From Paenibacillus donghaensis (GTDB lineage: Bacteria; Bacillota; Bacilli; Paenibacillales; Paenibacillaceae), in contig NZ_CP021780.1 of assembly GCF_002192415.1 (NCBI RefSeq), forward strand, positions 4,526,001-4,590,000: a DNA stretch of 64,000 nt, in the 5' to 3' direction. The position numbers and the translations under genes were made by a program. Shown piece by piece: positions 36,569-45,834 of this stretch (within the stretch, counting starts at the first letter, position 1; each line of letters opens with the position of its first letter). The notes under the pieces are model-generated. The model did no database searches. It was not told where the DNA came from and was given only the letters and a program-made list of their open reading frames with translations.

Positions 36569-36705
36569 ATCAAGAATTTAGCCTGTTGCCCTGGAAAGTT
36601 CAGAGCAATTAGTTGCGAATATGCATCTAATTCCAGTCAAATCCTCCATCAGAGGGCGAATAAGTGCGTTTCTGCAACTAATTTCGAGTAAATCACCCCC
36701 TCTTA

Positions 36706-38250
36706 CAGTAATTTTGCAAAGAACCTGACATCAAAGCAGTCAGGGAATATTTACAAAAAAAAGAGACTCCATTATCGTAGAAGTATACACACACCCACGA
36801 AAGGAGATCTCTTGGTTAATAAAGTAGCTGAAAAGGTGTTGTTATGTCAAGTCACCCAATGGTTAGATCGCAATGCTTCCTTGCTGCTCGGCGACCGTTA
36901 TGCCAAAAAACTTCACTGGGGCAACACGGTGTTTCTCTTTTTAGAGGCCATATTTAGAGGACGAAAAGGGACTCAAGAGATTGCAGATCATGTAGAGAGT
37001 TCTACGTGGATGCAAGAATGCACCGGAATTCAATCCATTCACCAGTCGTCCTTGAACCGCAAGCTCGGCGAACTGCCCCCGGAGGTGCTCCGTGAGCTAT
37101 ACCTCTCTCGCCTGGAGCATCTGTTGGAACAGGAAGGACCGTCCCTGCCTAAAAAACTGAAAAAGTTGGGCCCCCTCGCAGCAGTCGATTCCACCAGCCT
37201 GACGCTGGGGCGGGTTCGCGGCCAATGGGCCTACCAGCAAACTGGAAAAAACGCCGTCAAGATGCATACCTGCTTGCACCTGACGGGCGAGCACTCGGCG
37301 ATTCCCATGGCTCCGGTGCTTTCTACCGCGACGGTGGCCGATATGGACACTGATGTGCTAGCGGCATTGGTTTGGCAAACAGGGATTACGTATTTGTTCG
37401 ACCGGGGGTATATTCACTACACTCAATATCTACAATGGCTCCAGGCAGGTATTCTGTTCGTCGCTCGCCTCAAGCAAAATAGCAAAGTGAAGGTGCTTAA
37501 AACGCGGAAGGTGAAGGCAGCGGGACTGGTGCTGGATGCGGATGTGGAGCTGACGTGTCCGAAGACGGGGAAAACCGGTGTATTTCGGCTCGTGGAGTAC
37601 AAGTATACGGACAAGAAAAAGAAGGCTCACCTGGTTCGTGTTCTCACCAATCGCTGGGATATCACGGCTCTCGAAGTCGCACAGCTGTACCGCTACCGCT
37701 GGAAAGTAGAACTCTTTTTTAAATGTATGAAATCCAACTTACACCTGAAAAAAATCTATAGCAGCCGGAACCCGGAAGCCGTATGGAACCTGATCTACCT
37801 CTACCTGATTGCGTATGTGCTCTGCGAAGAGCTCCGTCTGTGTTATGCACCGAAGCAGCGAATCGGCCGGGTGCTAGCCGTGTTCCGCTTGTATATAAAA
37901 GGAACGTTGGCGGATTTCCTGAAGCATCTAAACCGACCGAAAGAGCGAACGAGCAAAGGGCGAAGGAACAAGGGAGGCAGACCAGCGACTCGGCCGAAAG
38001 TGTTGAAGCCTAAGCCTATCCAATTTTAGGTAAGTTACAAGTGATGAACAACTGAAGCTAGACCAATCCAAAAAAATGAGGTGTGTGTAGGCTTAAGTGG
38101 AGGTGGCTTTTTTTTGCTTTTTTTGAGTAGACCCCAGACGCGTTCGCCTGGGGCCAGGGAAAGTGTACAAAATACGCCCCTCCCAAAACGTAACTTACAG
38201 TAAATAAGCCTACCACGCCTCCTCGTGTGATGTTCTTTGCAAAATTACTG
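36706..38250 (+). mobile_element. IS4-family insertion sequence, 1,545 bp
   Basis: Perfect 19-bp terminal inverted repeats CAGTAATTTTGCAAAGAAC. The 9-bp CCCCTCTTA is duplicated at 36697-36705 and 38251-38259. It carries one intact transposase gene, so it may be active. About 200 bp between the transposase gene and the right end contain only a T-rich stretch. Confidence 0.94.
36812..38029 (+). CDS. IS4-family transposase
   Basis: 405 residues, full length, from a TTG start with AAAGGAG five bases upstream. DDE residues: Asp126 (AAVDSTSL), Asp197 (YLFDRGY) and Glu300, the last in the IS4 signature Y-x2-R-x3-E-x6-K (Tyr293, Arg296, Glu300, Lys307). The C-terminus is very basic. No frameshift or stop. 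Confidence 0.93.
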   Translation: MVNKVAEKVLLCQVTQWLDRNASLLLGDRYAKKLHWGNTVFLFLEAIFRGRKGTQEIADHVESSTWMQECTGIQSIHQSSLNRKLGELPPEVLRELYLSRLEHLLEQEGPSLPKKLKKLGPLAAVDSTSLTLGRVRGQWAYQQTGKNAVKMHTCLHLTGEHSAIPMAPVLSTATVADMDTDVLAALVWQTGITYLFDRGYIHYTQYLQWLQAGILFVARLKQNSKVKVLKTRKVKAAGLVLDADVELTCPKTGKTGVFRLVEYKYTDKKKKAHLVRVLTNRWDITALEVAQLYRYRWKVELFFKCMKSNLHLKKIYSSRNPEAVWNLIYLYLIAYVLCEELRLCYAPKQRIGRVLAVFRLYIKGTLADFLKHLNRPKERTSKGRRNKGGRPATRPKVLKPKPIQF

Positions 38251-38733
38251 CCCCTCTTATGCTCAAAATCCCAAATTAGATGCCTTTTTGCATCTATTTC
38301 CTCTAAAACACAAAAAAGCGGCTAATTAGATGCATTTACGCAACTAAATCAATCAATCGAACTTAGGAGTCAACCATGCCGCTGAGTGTTCGTTGTTCAC
38401 ATTTGATATGGCATAAATAGCAGTGAGAGTAGATACCGAAGCCTAACTAGATAGTAACCAGAATCGCTTTATTCGGCTGCTGGTGGGTGCTGGCAGTGAT
38501 GGTGGTACTGGTGGTTGATCACGCTAAATTAGCTGCAGAATCGCAGTTCATTCCCCCTGTTTTGCGATCCCGCTAATTAGTTGTACGTTCGTGGTACTCA
38601 TTGGACAAACATTCTGTTACCTGCCAAGCAGCCACTTTATCCGAGTGAACCTTCAGCTAGTCTAAATGTCACTTACATCGCAAGGCTGAGTGGCAGCAGC
38701 GGCGGAGTGGGATGTTGGGATCTGTCTGCAATT

Positions 38734-38813
38734 TGCAGCTTCATCATGTCAGGTGCAGCTTCATCATGTCAGTCTGCACATTCATCATGTCAGTCTGCCG
38801 CTTCATATATCAG
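38734..38813. repeat. four tandem copies of a 21-bp repeat
   Basis: Units like TGCAGCTTCATCATGTCAG, the last degenerate, 20-21 bp apart. They lie just past the 3' end of the ABC exporter genes. The rest of 38,460-38,831 shows no gene, only a degenerate set of TTAGCTGCAGAATCGCAG-type modules near 38,527-38,595. Confidence 0.7.
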
Positions 38814-38831
38814 CCCTAATCCAGCCCCGGC

Positions 38832-40688
38832 TCAGCTAAGCGCCTCCTGCTGCTCCTCGGCATGCCCGTGCACCAGTTCGCTGTACAAGCCTCCCTGGCG
38901 CAGCAGCTCCTCATGCGAGCCCTGCTGCAGCAGTTTGCCGTCCTGCAGGACCAATATCCGGTCTGCGGCGCGGATCGTATTGAGCCGGTGGGCGATCACG
39001 AAGCTGGTGCGTCCCTTCATCAGCGCCTGCAGCCCTTCCTGAATCTTGATCTCGGTGACCGTGTCGATGCTGGACGTCGCTTCATCCAGCACCAGCATGG
39101 CCGGATTAGCCAGGATGGCCCGGGCAATCGCCAGCAATTGCTTCTGCCCCTGGCTGATGCCGCTGCCGTCGGCAGAGAGCATTTTCTCATAGCCATCGGT
39201 CATCCGCATAATGAAGGGGTGCGCGTTCGCCAGCCTAGCCGCCTCCTCCACCTCTTCATCCGTGGCATCCAGCCGGCCATAGCGGATATTATCGCGGATA
39301 CTGCCCTTGAACAGGAACGAATCCTGCAGCACAAAAGCCATTTGGCTGCGCAGGCTCTCGCGGCGGATCGTGGTCAGATCTTGACCATCCAGCGTAATCA
39401 GACCCGCACGGGGATCATAGAAGCGGGACAGCAGCCCGATCAGCGTCGTTTTGCCGGCTCCGGTAGGTCCGACCAAGGCGATCATCTCACCCGGCTTCGC
39501 CTCGAAGCTGATATCATGCAGCGTATCCGCTGCGCCTTCATAGGCAAAAGAAACCCCGCTGAACCGCACAGCACCCTCCACCTTGTCCAGTGTAACTGCC
39601 GCTCCTTCATCCTTGGCTTCCTTCTCCTCATCCAGCACCTCGAATACCCGCTCCGCTCCGGCAATCGCCGACAGGAGCGTATTCCATTGGTTCGCCAGGT
39701 CATTCAGCGGCCGGGTGAACTGGCGGGTATATTCCACGAAGACGATAATCACGCCAACCGTAATCGAGCCGCGGATCGCCAGCAACCCGCCGATGCCAGC
39801 CACAATTGCAAAGCTGAGGTTGTTCAGCCCATTCATCAGCTTGGGAATGAAGCCGGAGATCGCCTGCGCCCAATAGCCTGACAGCATAATCCGCGTATTG
39901 CGCTCACGGAAGCCGGTCAGCACCCGCTCCTCCTGGGAGAAGGCCTTGATGATCCGCTGGCCGGACAAGGTCTCCTCGATGAATCCGTTCATCTCGCCCA
40001 TATTGCGCTGGCGCTCCTTGAACAAGGGACCTGTGCGCCGCGTAATCCAGCGCATGCCAAGCAGCATCAGCGGCACCACAATGAAGGTCAGCAGCGTCAG
40101 CAGCGGACTGAGCCAGAGCATGACGCCAAGCGTGCCGACCAATGTCAGCACACTGGAGAAAATCTGAATCGCCGAGCTGTTCAGCGTGGAGCTGACGCTC
40201 TCGATATCATTGGTCAAGCGGCTCATTATCTCACCCTGCTGCCTGCGGTTGAAGAAGGAGATCGGCAGCGTATGCAGATGGGAGAACAGGTCCGTGCGCA
40301 TCCTGAGCACCGTTTCCTGGGCAATCTCGATCATCCAGATATTCTGCAGCCAGGAGGTCAGCGAGAACAGGATATAGACCAGTGCCAGGGAGAGGAGAAA
40401 CAAGCTCCATGAGCGCCCTCCCGCACCCTCCAGGTAATCATCCACCGCTTGCCCGATCAGGAATGGGCCCAGCAGGGCCAGGGCCGAGCTGAACACAACC
40501 ATCAGCAGCACAAGTATAAGCTTGGCTCTGCGTTTGGCTAGATACTGCCACAGCCGCTTCAGCGTGCCTGCCCAGTCCTTGGCTTTGGCCTTCGCCTTGC
40601 GCCCCCGGGGAGAACCGAAGCTTGCGGCTTCCCCCAGCTCAAAGTTCGGTCTGGGATGGCGGAAAGGCTCAAGTAATGCTTTGAACAT
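38832..40688 (-). CDS. heterodimeric ABC exporter, subunit with canonical Walker B glutamate
   Basis: 618 residues. Basic N-terminal extension with an Ala/Lys stretch (KAKAKAKDW), six-helix membrane domain (about 55-340), then the nucleotide-binding domain: Walker A GPTGAGKTT, Walker B VLDEATSS with catalytic Glu. The signature is ISQGQ instead of LSGGQ, which is the usual change in one half of asymmetric exporters such as BmrCD and YheHI. Overlaps the partner gene by 20 bp. Substrate unknown; multidrug or peptide export is the family norm. Confidence 0.88.
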   Translation of the reverse strand: MFKALLEPFRHPRPNFELGEAASFGSPRGRKAKAKAKDWAGTLKRLWQYLAKRRAKLILVLLMVVFSSALALLGPFLIGQAVDDYLEGAGGRSWSLFLLSLALVYILFSLTSWLQNIWMIEIAQETVLRMRTDLFSHLHTLPISFFNRRQQGEIMSRLTNDIESVSSTLNSSAIQIFSSVLTLVGTLGVMLWLSPLLTLLTFIVVPLMLLGMRWITRRTGPLFKERQRNMGEMNGFIEETLSGQRIIKAFSQEERVLTGFRERNTRIMLSGYWAQAISGFIPKLMNGLNNLSFAIVAGIGGLLAIRGSITVGVIIVFVEYTRQFTRPLNDLANQWNTLLSAIAGAERVFEVLDEEKEAKDEGAAVTLDKVEGAVRFSGVSFAYEGAADTLHDISFEAKPGEMIALVGPTGAGKTTLIGLLSRFYDPRAGLITLDGQDLTTIRRESLRSQMAFVLQDSFLFKGSIRDNIRYGRLDATDEEVEEAARLANAHPFIMRMTDGYEKMLSADGSGISQGQKQLLAIARAILANPAMLVLDEATSSIDTVTEIKIQEGLQALMKGRTSFVIAHRLNTIRAADRILVLQDGKLLQQGSHEELLRQGGLYSELVHGHAEEQQEALS

Positions 40689-42513
40689 GCGGCAATCCGC
40701 CTCCTGTCTGGGATTCCTGTATTTTGCGGTAGAGATCCGACTCTGCCATCAGCTCCCGGTGGGTGCCCCGTCCGATCAGCCTGCCTTCATCCAGCAGCAG
40801 AATCAGGTCAGCCGACACCGTGGAACTGATCTTCTGTGTAATTAGAAACGTAGTGCAGGACATCTGCTTAAGCGCTTGCAGCAGCTGTCCCTCCGTTACG
40901 GCATCCAGCGCACTGGTGCTGTCGTCCAGAATCAGGATCGCGGGCCTCCGGACCAGCGCCCGGGCAATCGTGAGCCGCTGCTTCTGCCCGCCGGAGAGGT
41001 TCACACCCCGCTGGCCGAGCATCGTCTCATAGCCATCCGGCAATCCCTCTATCGTCTTGTGGATCTGCGCAGCCTTCGCTGCCTGCCGGATCTCCTCCAG
41101 ACTGGCATGTTCGTTGCCCCAGCTGATGTTCTCGCGCACCGTACCACTGAACAGCAGCACCTCTTGGGGAACATAACCGATATTACGCCGCAGCCGGGAG
41201 ATTTCCATACCCGAGCTCTCTACCCCATCGATCAAAATAGAGCCAGCAGTCTGCTTATACAGCTGTGGAATCAGCGCCACCAGCGTGGACTTGCCGGAGC
41301 CGGTGGCTCCCATAATCGCAATCCGCTCCCCTGGACGCGCAGCGAAGGAAATGTCCTCCAGCACACGGATGTCGCTCTCGGGATACGAGAAGCTTACGTG
41401 GTTGAGCTCCACCGCTCCTTGGATAGGAGCGTGACCTGCTGCCTCCGGTGTTCCCTGCTGCCCTATGTACACCATACCGACTGCAGTAGCACTTGCCTGC
41501 TTCCACTCACCAGCCACACTTCCACCGGCTTGCTTCCGCTCACCAGCTTCCACACTCATTTCACTCGCTTCCGCCCCTTGCTCCATCACTTCGCCAATCC
41601 GCTGGGATGACGCCCGGGCGCGGGAGAAGGTGACGACGATCCAGGACAAGGCAGAGAGCGCCCCGATCATCCGGGTCGAATAATTAATCACAGCCACGGT
41701 CTGCCCAAGGGTAGCCTCCCCGGCGGCAATCTCAATGCGTCCAAACCACAGCACAGCCAGAATCGCCGCGTTGACGATCAACATAATAAACGGCATCGTG
41801 GTTTCGGTTAGCCGCAGCGCGGACATACTGGATTTCATCAGTTCTGTACTGAATGAGGCGAACCGGCCCATCTCATGTACCATCCGCACGAACACGCGGA
41901 TCAGCCGGATGCCGGTCAGATTCTCCTGAATGACTCCATTCACCGTATCCAGCCGGATTTGGACTATGCGGAACAAGGCGGAAGCCTTGCGCATGACCCA
42001 ATAGAGGAACCCGATCAACAGAGGCAGGGTGACTACCAGCAGCAGCCCCAGCTTCACATGCACCACGAGAGCCATAATTACGCTGCCCATAACGACCAGC
42101 GGCACCCGGGTCATAAACCGCAGGCTCATAAAGACGGTATCCTGCAGCTGCGACACATCACCCGTCAGCCGGGTAATCAGCGAGGAGGCCGCGAAGCGGT
42201 TGAATACTTCATAAGAGAACGACTGCACTTTAGCATACAGCTTGTCTCTGAGATCGAAAGCGAACCCTTGGCTGGCGTGGGAGGCCAGGAAGGAGCTAAG
42301 CACTCCGGCGCCAAAAGCCACTCCGGCACTGGCCACCAGCACCGTTCCCCAGAACCATACGACCGAAGCATCTTGCTTGCTGATGCCCTCGTCAATGATT
42401 TTGGAGATCAAGAGCGGCTGTGACAGCTCCACCGCAAGCTCAATCAACATCATCACCAGTGCGGCGATGGCGGCAACACGGTATTTTTTCAGATAAGACA
42501 GGATCAGGACCAT
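40669..42513 (-). CDS. heterodimeric ABC exporter, subunit with degenerate Walker B
   Basis: 614 residues. Six-helix membrane domain (about 10-310) and ATPase domain with Walker A GATGSGKST, canonical signature LSGGQ, but Walker B ILDDSTSALD, with Asp where the catalytic Glu belongs. Together with the partner's altered signature this gives one active and one degenerate ATP site, as in BmrC/BmrD and LmrC/LmrD. Between the two domains there is an unusual low-complexity linker of about 55 residues (316-370, rich in E, A, G, K). Starts 19 bp after the small gene upstream. Confidence 0.88.
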   Translation of the reverse strand: MVLILSYLKKYRVAAIAALVMMLIELAVELSQPLLISKIIDEGISKQDASVVWFWGTVLVASAGVAFGAGVLSSFLASHASQGFAFDLRDKLYAKVQSFSYEVFNRFAASSLITRLTGDVSQLQDTVFMSLRFMTRVPLVVMGSVIMALVVHVKLGLLLVVTLPLLIGFLYWVMRKASALFRIVQIRLDTVNGVIQENLTGIRLIRVFVRMVHEMGRFASFSTELMKSSMSALRLTETTMPFIMLIVNAAILAVLWFGRIEIAAGEATLGQTVAVINYSTRMIGALSALSWIVVTFSRARASSQRIGEVMEQGAEASEMSVEAGERKQAGGSVAGEWKQASATAVGMVYIGQQGTPEAAGHAPIQGAVELNHVSFSYPESDIRVLEDISFAARPGERIAIMGATGSGKSTLVALIPQLYKQTAGSILIDGVESSGMEISRLRRNIGYVPQEVLLFSGTVRENISWGNEHASLEEIRQAAKAAQIHKTIEGLPDGYETMLGQRGVNLSGGQKQRLTIARALVRRPAILILDDSTSALDAVTEGQLLQALKQMSCTTFLITQKISSTVSADLILLLDEGRLIGRGTHRELMAESDLYRKIQESQTGGGLPHVQSIT

Positions 42514-42532
42514 TTGGCATTACCCCATTTAT

Positions 42533-42742
42533 TTATTCGTAGAGTGCTTCACGCAGCCGGGTAGACATGCTTGATGCCTGTCCGGACTTCAGGATGACCC
42601 GGCGAAGCGCCTTGTTGCTGCGGCTGAGCTCAGCCATTTCCGCCACCATTTCTTCCAGCAGGGCAACAGCCCCGCCGGAGATTTCGCCGGTTTCCTGCAA
42701 TGCAGTAATTCGTTGCTTCCATTCCTCCATCGTATCAGCCAT
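42533..42742 (-). CDS. small hypothetical protein upstream of the ABC exporter
   Basis: 69 residues, begins MADTMEEWKQRI, with AAAGGAAGAG seven bases upstream. Mostly helical and charged, with a leucine-rich stretch (GAVALLEEMVAEMAELSRSNKALRRVIL) that could be a short coiled coil. I do not recognise the family. It is 19 bp from the exporter genes, so it is likely co-transcribed. Confidence 0.6.
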   Translation of the reverse strand: MADTMEEWKQRITALQETGEISGGAVALLEEMVAEMAELSRSNKALRRVILKSGQASSMSTRLREALYE

Positions 42743-42929
42743 TACTATGCTCTTCCTTTCCATAAACAGATTACCGCCAATTATAACACATTCCATAGGA
42801 TGAACTTTAGCAGGTACGTGTATCCGCTGCAGCCGAGAACATGTTTTCACTGGCTTCTCCCGCAAGGAATATGATACTCTAGTAAAGTCGGTTTTTGGCT
42901 TGATTACTCAGTTGGTAACGAAAGGAACG

Positions 42930-43505
42930 ATGAATGTGGCACAGTTGTTTTTCAAATACGGGGCAATGAACAGCGGAAAATCCATCGAAATCCTCAAGGT
43001 TGCACACAATTATGAAGAGCAGGGCAAATCCGTGCTGATCTTCACGCCTTCGCTGGATGACCGGGATGAGGTGGGCTATATCTCCTCACGAATCGGTCTG
43101 CGCAAGCAGGCCATTGCCATTGATGAGCATACCAATATCTATGACATAGTTAGTACAAATCTTCCTAAACCTCACTGTGTGTTGATTGACGAATGCCAAT
43201 TTCTCAGCAAGGACTGCATTCTCCAGCTGGTGCGGATCGTTGATGAGCTGAACATTCCCGTGATGGCCTTTGGACTAAAGAATGATTTTCAGAATAATCT
43301 GTTTGAGGGCAGTAAATATATGCTGATCTATGCGGACAAAATAGAGGAAATGAAGACGATCTGCTGGTTCTGCGAGCGGAAAGCCACCATGGCGCTGCGG
43401 GTCGAGAACGGCAAACCCGTCTACAGCGGCAAGCAGATTCAGATCGGCGGCAATGAGGCCTATTATCCGGTCTGCCGCAAATGCCATAAGAATCCGCCAT
43501 TGTAA
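42930..43505 (+). CDS. tdk: thymidine kinase
   Basis: 191 residues. ATP-binding GAMNSGKS near 11-18, the DECQF Walker B near 88, and the zinc-binding C-x2-C pairs (CWFC and CRKC). Phosphorylates thymidine to dTMP. Start uncertain: ATG at this position, or a GTG two codons later that gives the common opening MAQLFF and better spacing from AAAGGA. Links to the nucleoside salvage genes elsewhere in the window by function only. Confidence 0.93.
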   Translation: MNVAQLFFKYGAMNSGKSIEILKVAHNYEEQGKSVLIFTPSLDDRDEVGYISSRIGLRKQAIAIDEHTNIYDIVSTNLPKPHCVLIDECQFLSKDCILQLVRIVDELNIPVMAFGLKNDFQNNLFEGSKYMLIYADKIEEMKTICWFCERKATMALRVENGKPVYSGKQIQIGGNEAYYPVCRKCHKNPPL

Positions 43506-43520
43506 CAAGAAGAGCGCAGC

Positions 43521-43557
43521 AAAAAGCATTCCTAAACCGTCCGGTCCGGGAATGCTT
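43521..43557 (-). terminator. terminator of the DinB gene
   Basis: Minus-strand stem AAGCATTCC / GGAATGCTT followed by TTT; also lies 16 bp past the tdk stop and may serve it weakly. Confidence 0.7.
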
Positions 43558-43580
43558 GTATCCTAAAATAAGGGCTATAC

Positions 43581-44105
43581 TCAAACGCTGATCCGGTACC
43601 GCTCTTCAAGCACCTTCAGATGATGATAATCATGGCCGATCAGCACACAGGCCTGTCCCCGCGCTGACAACGGTCGGTCGTTAACGGTTCCGATCCGGGT
43701 CCATTCCTCTTCCTGGAGGGCAGACATCAGCGCTGCTGCAGCTTCCCGCACAAGTCTGTAGCGCTCAATCAGCTGAGATAGCGGGAACCGCTCGAAATGG
43801 GTGGCATCCACATAGACATTCTCGTCGAAGCCGGGCAGCGGCGTCTGATCACCGCGGGCAATGACCAGCAAGCGGTAAGACATGATCTGGCAAGTGTCGG
43901 CCATATGTCCAATTAATTGCTTGATACTCCATTTGCCGGGCGCGTAGCGGTAGTCCCCCTGCTCTTCACTATATCCACCAAAGGTATCCAGCAACAGCTC
44001 CGTCTGCTGCTGAAATACGGCAGGAAGTTCTCCTTCCGGAGGTACCAGAGAAACATAGTGCTCCTGATAATCGGGATATTCATGGCTCTGCGGACGCTCT
44101 AACAT
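43581..44105 (-). CDS. DinB family protein (DinB_2-like)
   Basis: 174 residues forming the four-helix DinB fold. The metal-binding histidines are GHMADT near residue 66 and GHDYHHLKVLEE near 155-166. Family members are metal-dependent, often thiol transferases of the BST type in bacillithiol-using Firmicutes; that role here is only inference. Monocistronic, convergent with tdk. Confidence 0.8.
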   Translation of the reverse strand: MLERPQSHEYPDYQEHYVSLVPPEGELPAVFQQQTELLLDTFGGYSEEQGDYRYAPGKWSIKQLIGHMADTCQIMSYRLLVIARGDQTPLPGFDENVYVDATHFERFPLSQLIERYRLVREAAAALMSALQEEEWTRIGTVNDRPLSARGQACVLIGHDYHHLKVLEERYRISV

Positions 44106-44275
44106 AGATAAACCCCTCTCATGTTAACAATAGAACCTAGACTTAGATAAAAGAATATGTATTTGGCTACAGAAGCTCCAATTATCCCATATTACCCATC
44201 ATATGTAAAGAAAAATTCAGCGGATGAATGACAGGAGACGGGATCAATTCCAAATGGTACCATTTAAATGATCTT

Positions 44276-44378
44276 TAGAACGTGAACTTATAGAATGTTA
44301 CATACGGAGCCCTATGCATCAGGCTTTCTGACAACTCCGCTACTCCATTCTTAAGTTCATCTTATATAGCTATATTAT
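44276..44378. repeat. MITE-like inverted-repeat element upstream of sda
   Basis: About 100 bp bounded by GAACGTGAACTTATAGAATG and CATTCTTAAGTTCATC, nearly inverse of each other. A shrunken copy lies at 1024-1068 and a half end near 55546. It is 25 bp upstream of the sda start, within the leader or promoter area. Confidence 0.55.
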
Positions 44379-44403
44379 TCTGAATAACCGATGGAGGAAT
44401 CTC

Positions 44404-44577
44404 ATGGAATATCACTTTCATCCTTCTCCGCGCCCCTCATCCCTTGAGATGTTGTCTGACGAACAACTGTTGAACATTTATGAATTGGCGGTGCAGGTTG
44501 AGGCTTCACCTGAATTTATCGAAATCGTACGTAATGTGCTCACCAGCCGGAAAGTGCTGGATGTTGATAAGCGTTGA
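44404..44577 (+). CDS. sda: sporulation histidine kinase inhibitor Sda
   Basis: 57 residues. The core LEMLSDEQLLNIYELAVQ followed by SPEFIEIVRN matches the Sda helical hairpin (LSDE-x-L ... FIE), which binds KinA and blocks sporulation when DNA replication is disturbed. GGAGGAA lies before the ATG, and a strong terminator follows. An extra N-terminal stretch (YHFHPSPRPSS) precedes the core. No DnaA boxes are obvious in the short upstream region, so SOS or DnaA control cannot be judged. Confidence 0.75.
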   Translation: MEYHFHPSPRPSSLEMLSDEQLLNIYELAVQVEASPEFIEIVRNVLTSRKVLDVDKR

Positions 44578-44584
44578 ACGTGGC

Positions 44585-44632
44585 AAGTAGAAACGGTTAC
44601 CGTCCCTTTAGGGAGGGTAACCGTTTCTACTT
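44585..44632 (+). terminator. strong terminator of sda
   Basis: Perfect 15-bp stem GTAGAAACGGTTACC / GGTAACCGTTTCTAC, loop with CCCTTTAGGG, then TT. The arm again carries AGAAACGG, as in the H hairpins. A second hairpin (CCATCCTC / GAGGATGG then CTTATTTCATTT) follows at about 44643-44669. Confidence 0.8.
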
Positions 44633-44711
44633 GAAATAAGCCATCCTCTGCCCAAGCGGAGGATGGCTTATTTCATTTGCACGGTCCACAAGGCTGCTGC
44701 TGAAGCGTGCT

Positions 44712-45020
44712 CTACTCGATAAATTCGGTTTTGAACACATTCTCAAGTTTACCGCCAAGTCTCTTCTTCAAAGGCACTTTGATATCTCTGCCCAGCTCCT
44801 TGAAGAAAGTATCCACATCACATTTGACGTTCTGTGCCATGGCGATAACCGTTCCATCCTGTACAATATTCTGGTTGGCTTCAAGCGGCACGTCCACTTC
44901 GATGTCATATTTCTTGGTCAGAGTCTTGATGTACCGTGCAAAGATTTCCAGCAGCTCTTCGTTGTTGAAGTTCTCGATAGCGGCTTTGCCCTTGCTGGTA
45001 AATTTCATGTTAATTCTCAT
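44712..45020 (-). CDS. hypothetical protein, family not recognised
   Basis: 102 residues, mixed charged, no signal or membrane segment. Contains NNEELLEIFARYIKTLTKKYDI and a lysine-rich end (KVPLKKRLGGKLENVFKTEFIE). AAAGGGG lies before the ATG. It lies 124 bp after an XRE regulator on the same strand and may be its partner. Codon use looks slightly more AT-rich than the neighbours. Function unknown. Confidence 0.65.
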   Translation of the reverse strand: MRINMKFTSKGKAAIENFNNEELLEIFARYIKTLTKKYDIEVDVPLEANQNIVQDGTVIAMAQNVKCDVDTFFKELGRDIKVPLKKRLGGKLENVFKTEFIE

Positions 45021-45144
45021 TTGTGGATATCCCCTTTTCTGTCAAACCATTTTTTGTAGTTGTTTATGGATCAAGATGAATAGATGGCTGCAAGAGAGGG
45101 CAACATTATTCATTGTTGAAAGCAGTTGATACTAACACCCTCGG

Positions 45145-45804
45145 TTACTTGAATGCGCCTTTGATTTGATGTATTTTGAACTCAGTAAATTCCTTGAGTG
45201 CCCCTATAACCTGCTCCTGCTCTTCTTCCTGCAGCTCATAGATGTACTCCCGCAGCCATTCCCCAAACATAAAGGCCTGGCGCCCTTTCCGCGGCTGTTT
45301 CCTCAAAGAATCCAAACTGCCTTCAAACTTGTCATTCAGGACATCGTTAAGATTATATTTCTCAATCTTCTCAATTACCATTCCTGCCCCATATTCGGTT
45401 TCGTAAACAATCACCTCGTTGGCATCAAAGGAAACAAACGATGTCTCCTGGCCTTCCTTAGCCCGAAACTCCTTCAGCTTGTTGAAGGCCGTCTCATAGA
45501 TGTAGTCCTGGGACTGGTTATGCAGCGGCAACTGATACCCTTGCTTCAAGGTCTTGATATATTCCAGATCCGGCATATAATCAGCCAGATGGTACATCCG
45601 GTTCTTAAGGTCCGCCCCCAACGCTTCGATGATCTTGTCGAGATTGTCCTTCAGCGGAATGCTCTCGCCGCGTTCAATCTTGCTGAGCTGGGAGTAACTG
45701 ATCCCACTCTTGTCTTCAAGTCCTCTTAAGGTCAGTCCTCTGATCTTTCTGATGTGCCGGATGAAATTTCCCAGCTCACCAGGGCTGTTCTGTGAAGCGT
45801 TCAT
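45145..45804 (-). CDS. XRE family transcriptional regulator with C-terminal extension
   Basis: 219 residues. HTH_3 domain at about 10-65 (LGNFIRHIRKIRGLTLRGLEDKSGISYSQLSKIERGES), followed by an unassigned 150-residue domain with Asp/Glu-rich helices. GGGAGGTGA precedes the ATG. Such regulators are often in mobile or toxin-like loci; the 102-residue gene downstream is the only companion. No operator seen. Confidence 0.82.
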   Translation of the reverse strand: MNASQNSPGELGNFIRHIRKIRGLTLRGLEDKSGISYSQLSKIERGESIPLKDNLDKIIEALGADLKNRMYHLADYMPDLEYIKTLKQGYQLPLHNQSQDYIYETAFNKLKEFRAKEGQETSFVSFDANEVIVYETEYGAGMVIEKIEKYNLNDVLNDKFEGSLDSLRKQPRKGRQAFMFGEWLREYIYELQEEEQEQVIGALKEFTEFKIHQIKGAFK

Positions 45805-45834
45805 AGGAGTCACCTCCCTTCTATCATAACACAA

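Larger units (their letters stand above)
36552..38459. repeat. F-F-R-R family I element interrupted by an IS4-family element
   Basis: Left end GTTACCACTTAGGTCCC; F1 near 36608-36636, F2 near 36657-36688, the insertion sequence, R3 near 38270-38300, R4 near 38326-38352, and right end GCCTAACTAGATAGTAAC. The IS sits in the apex between F2 and R3. Confidence 0.75.
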
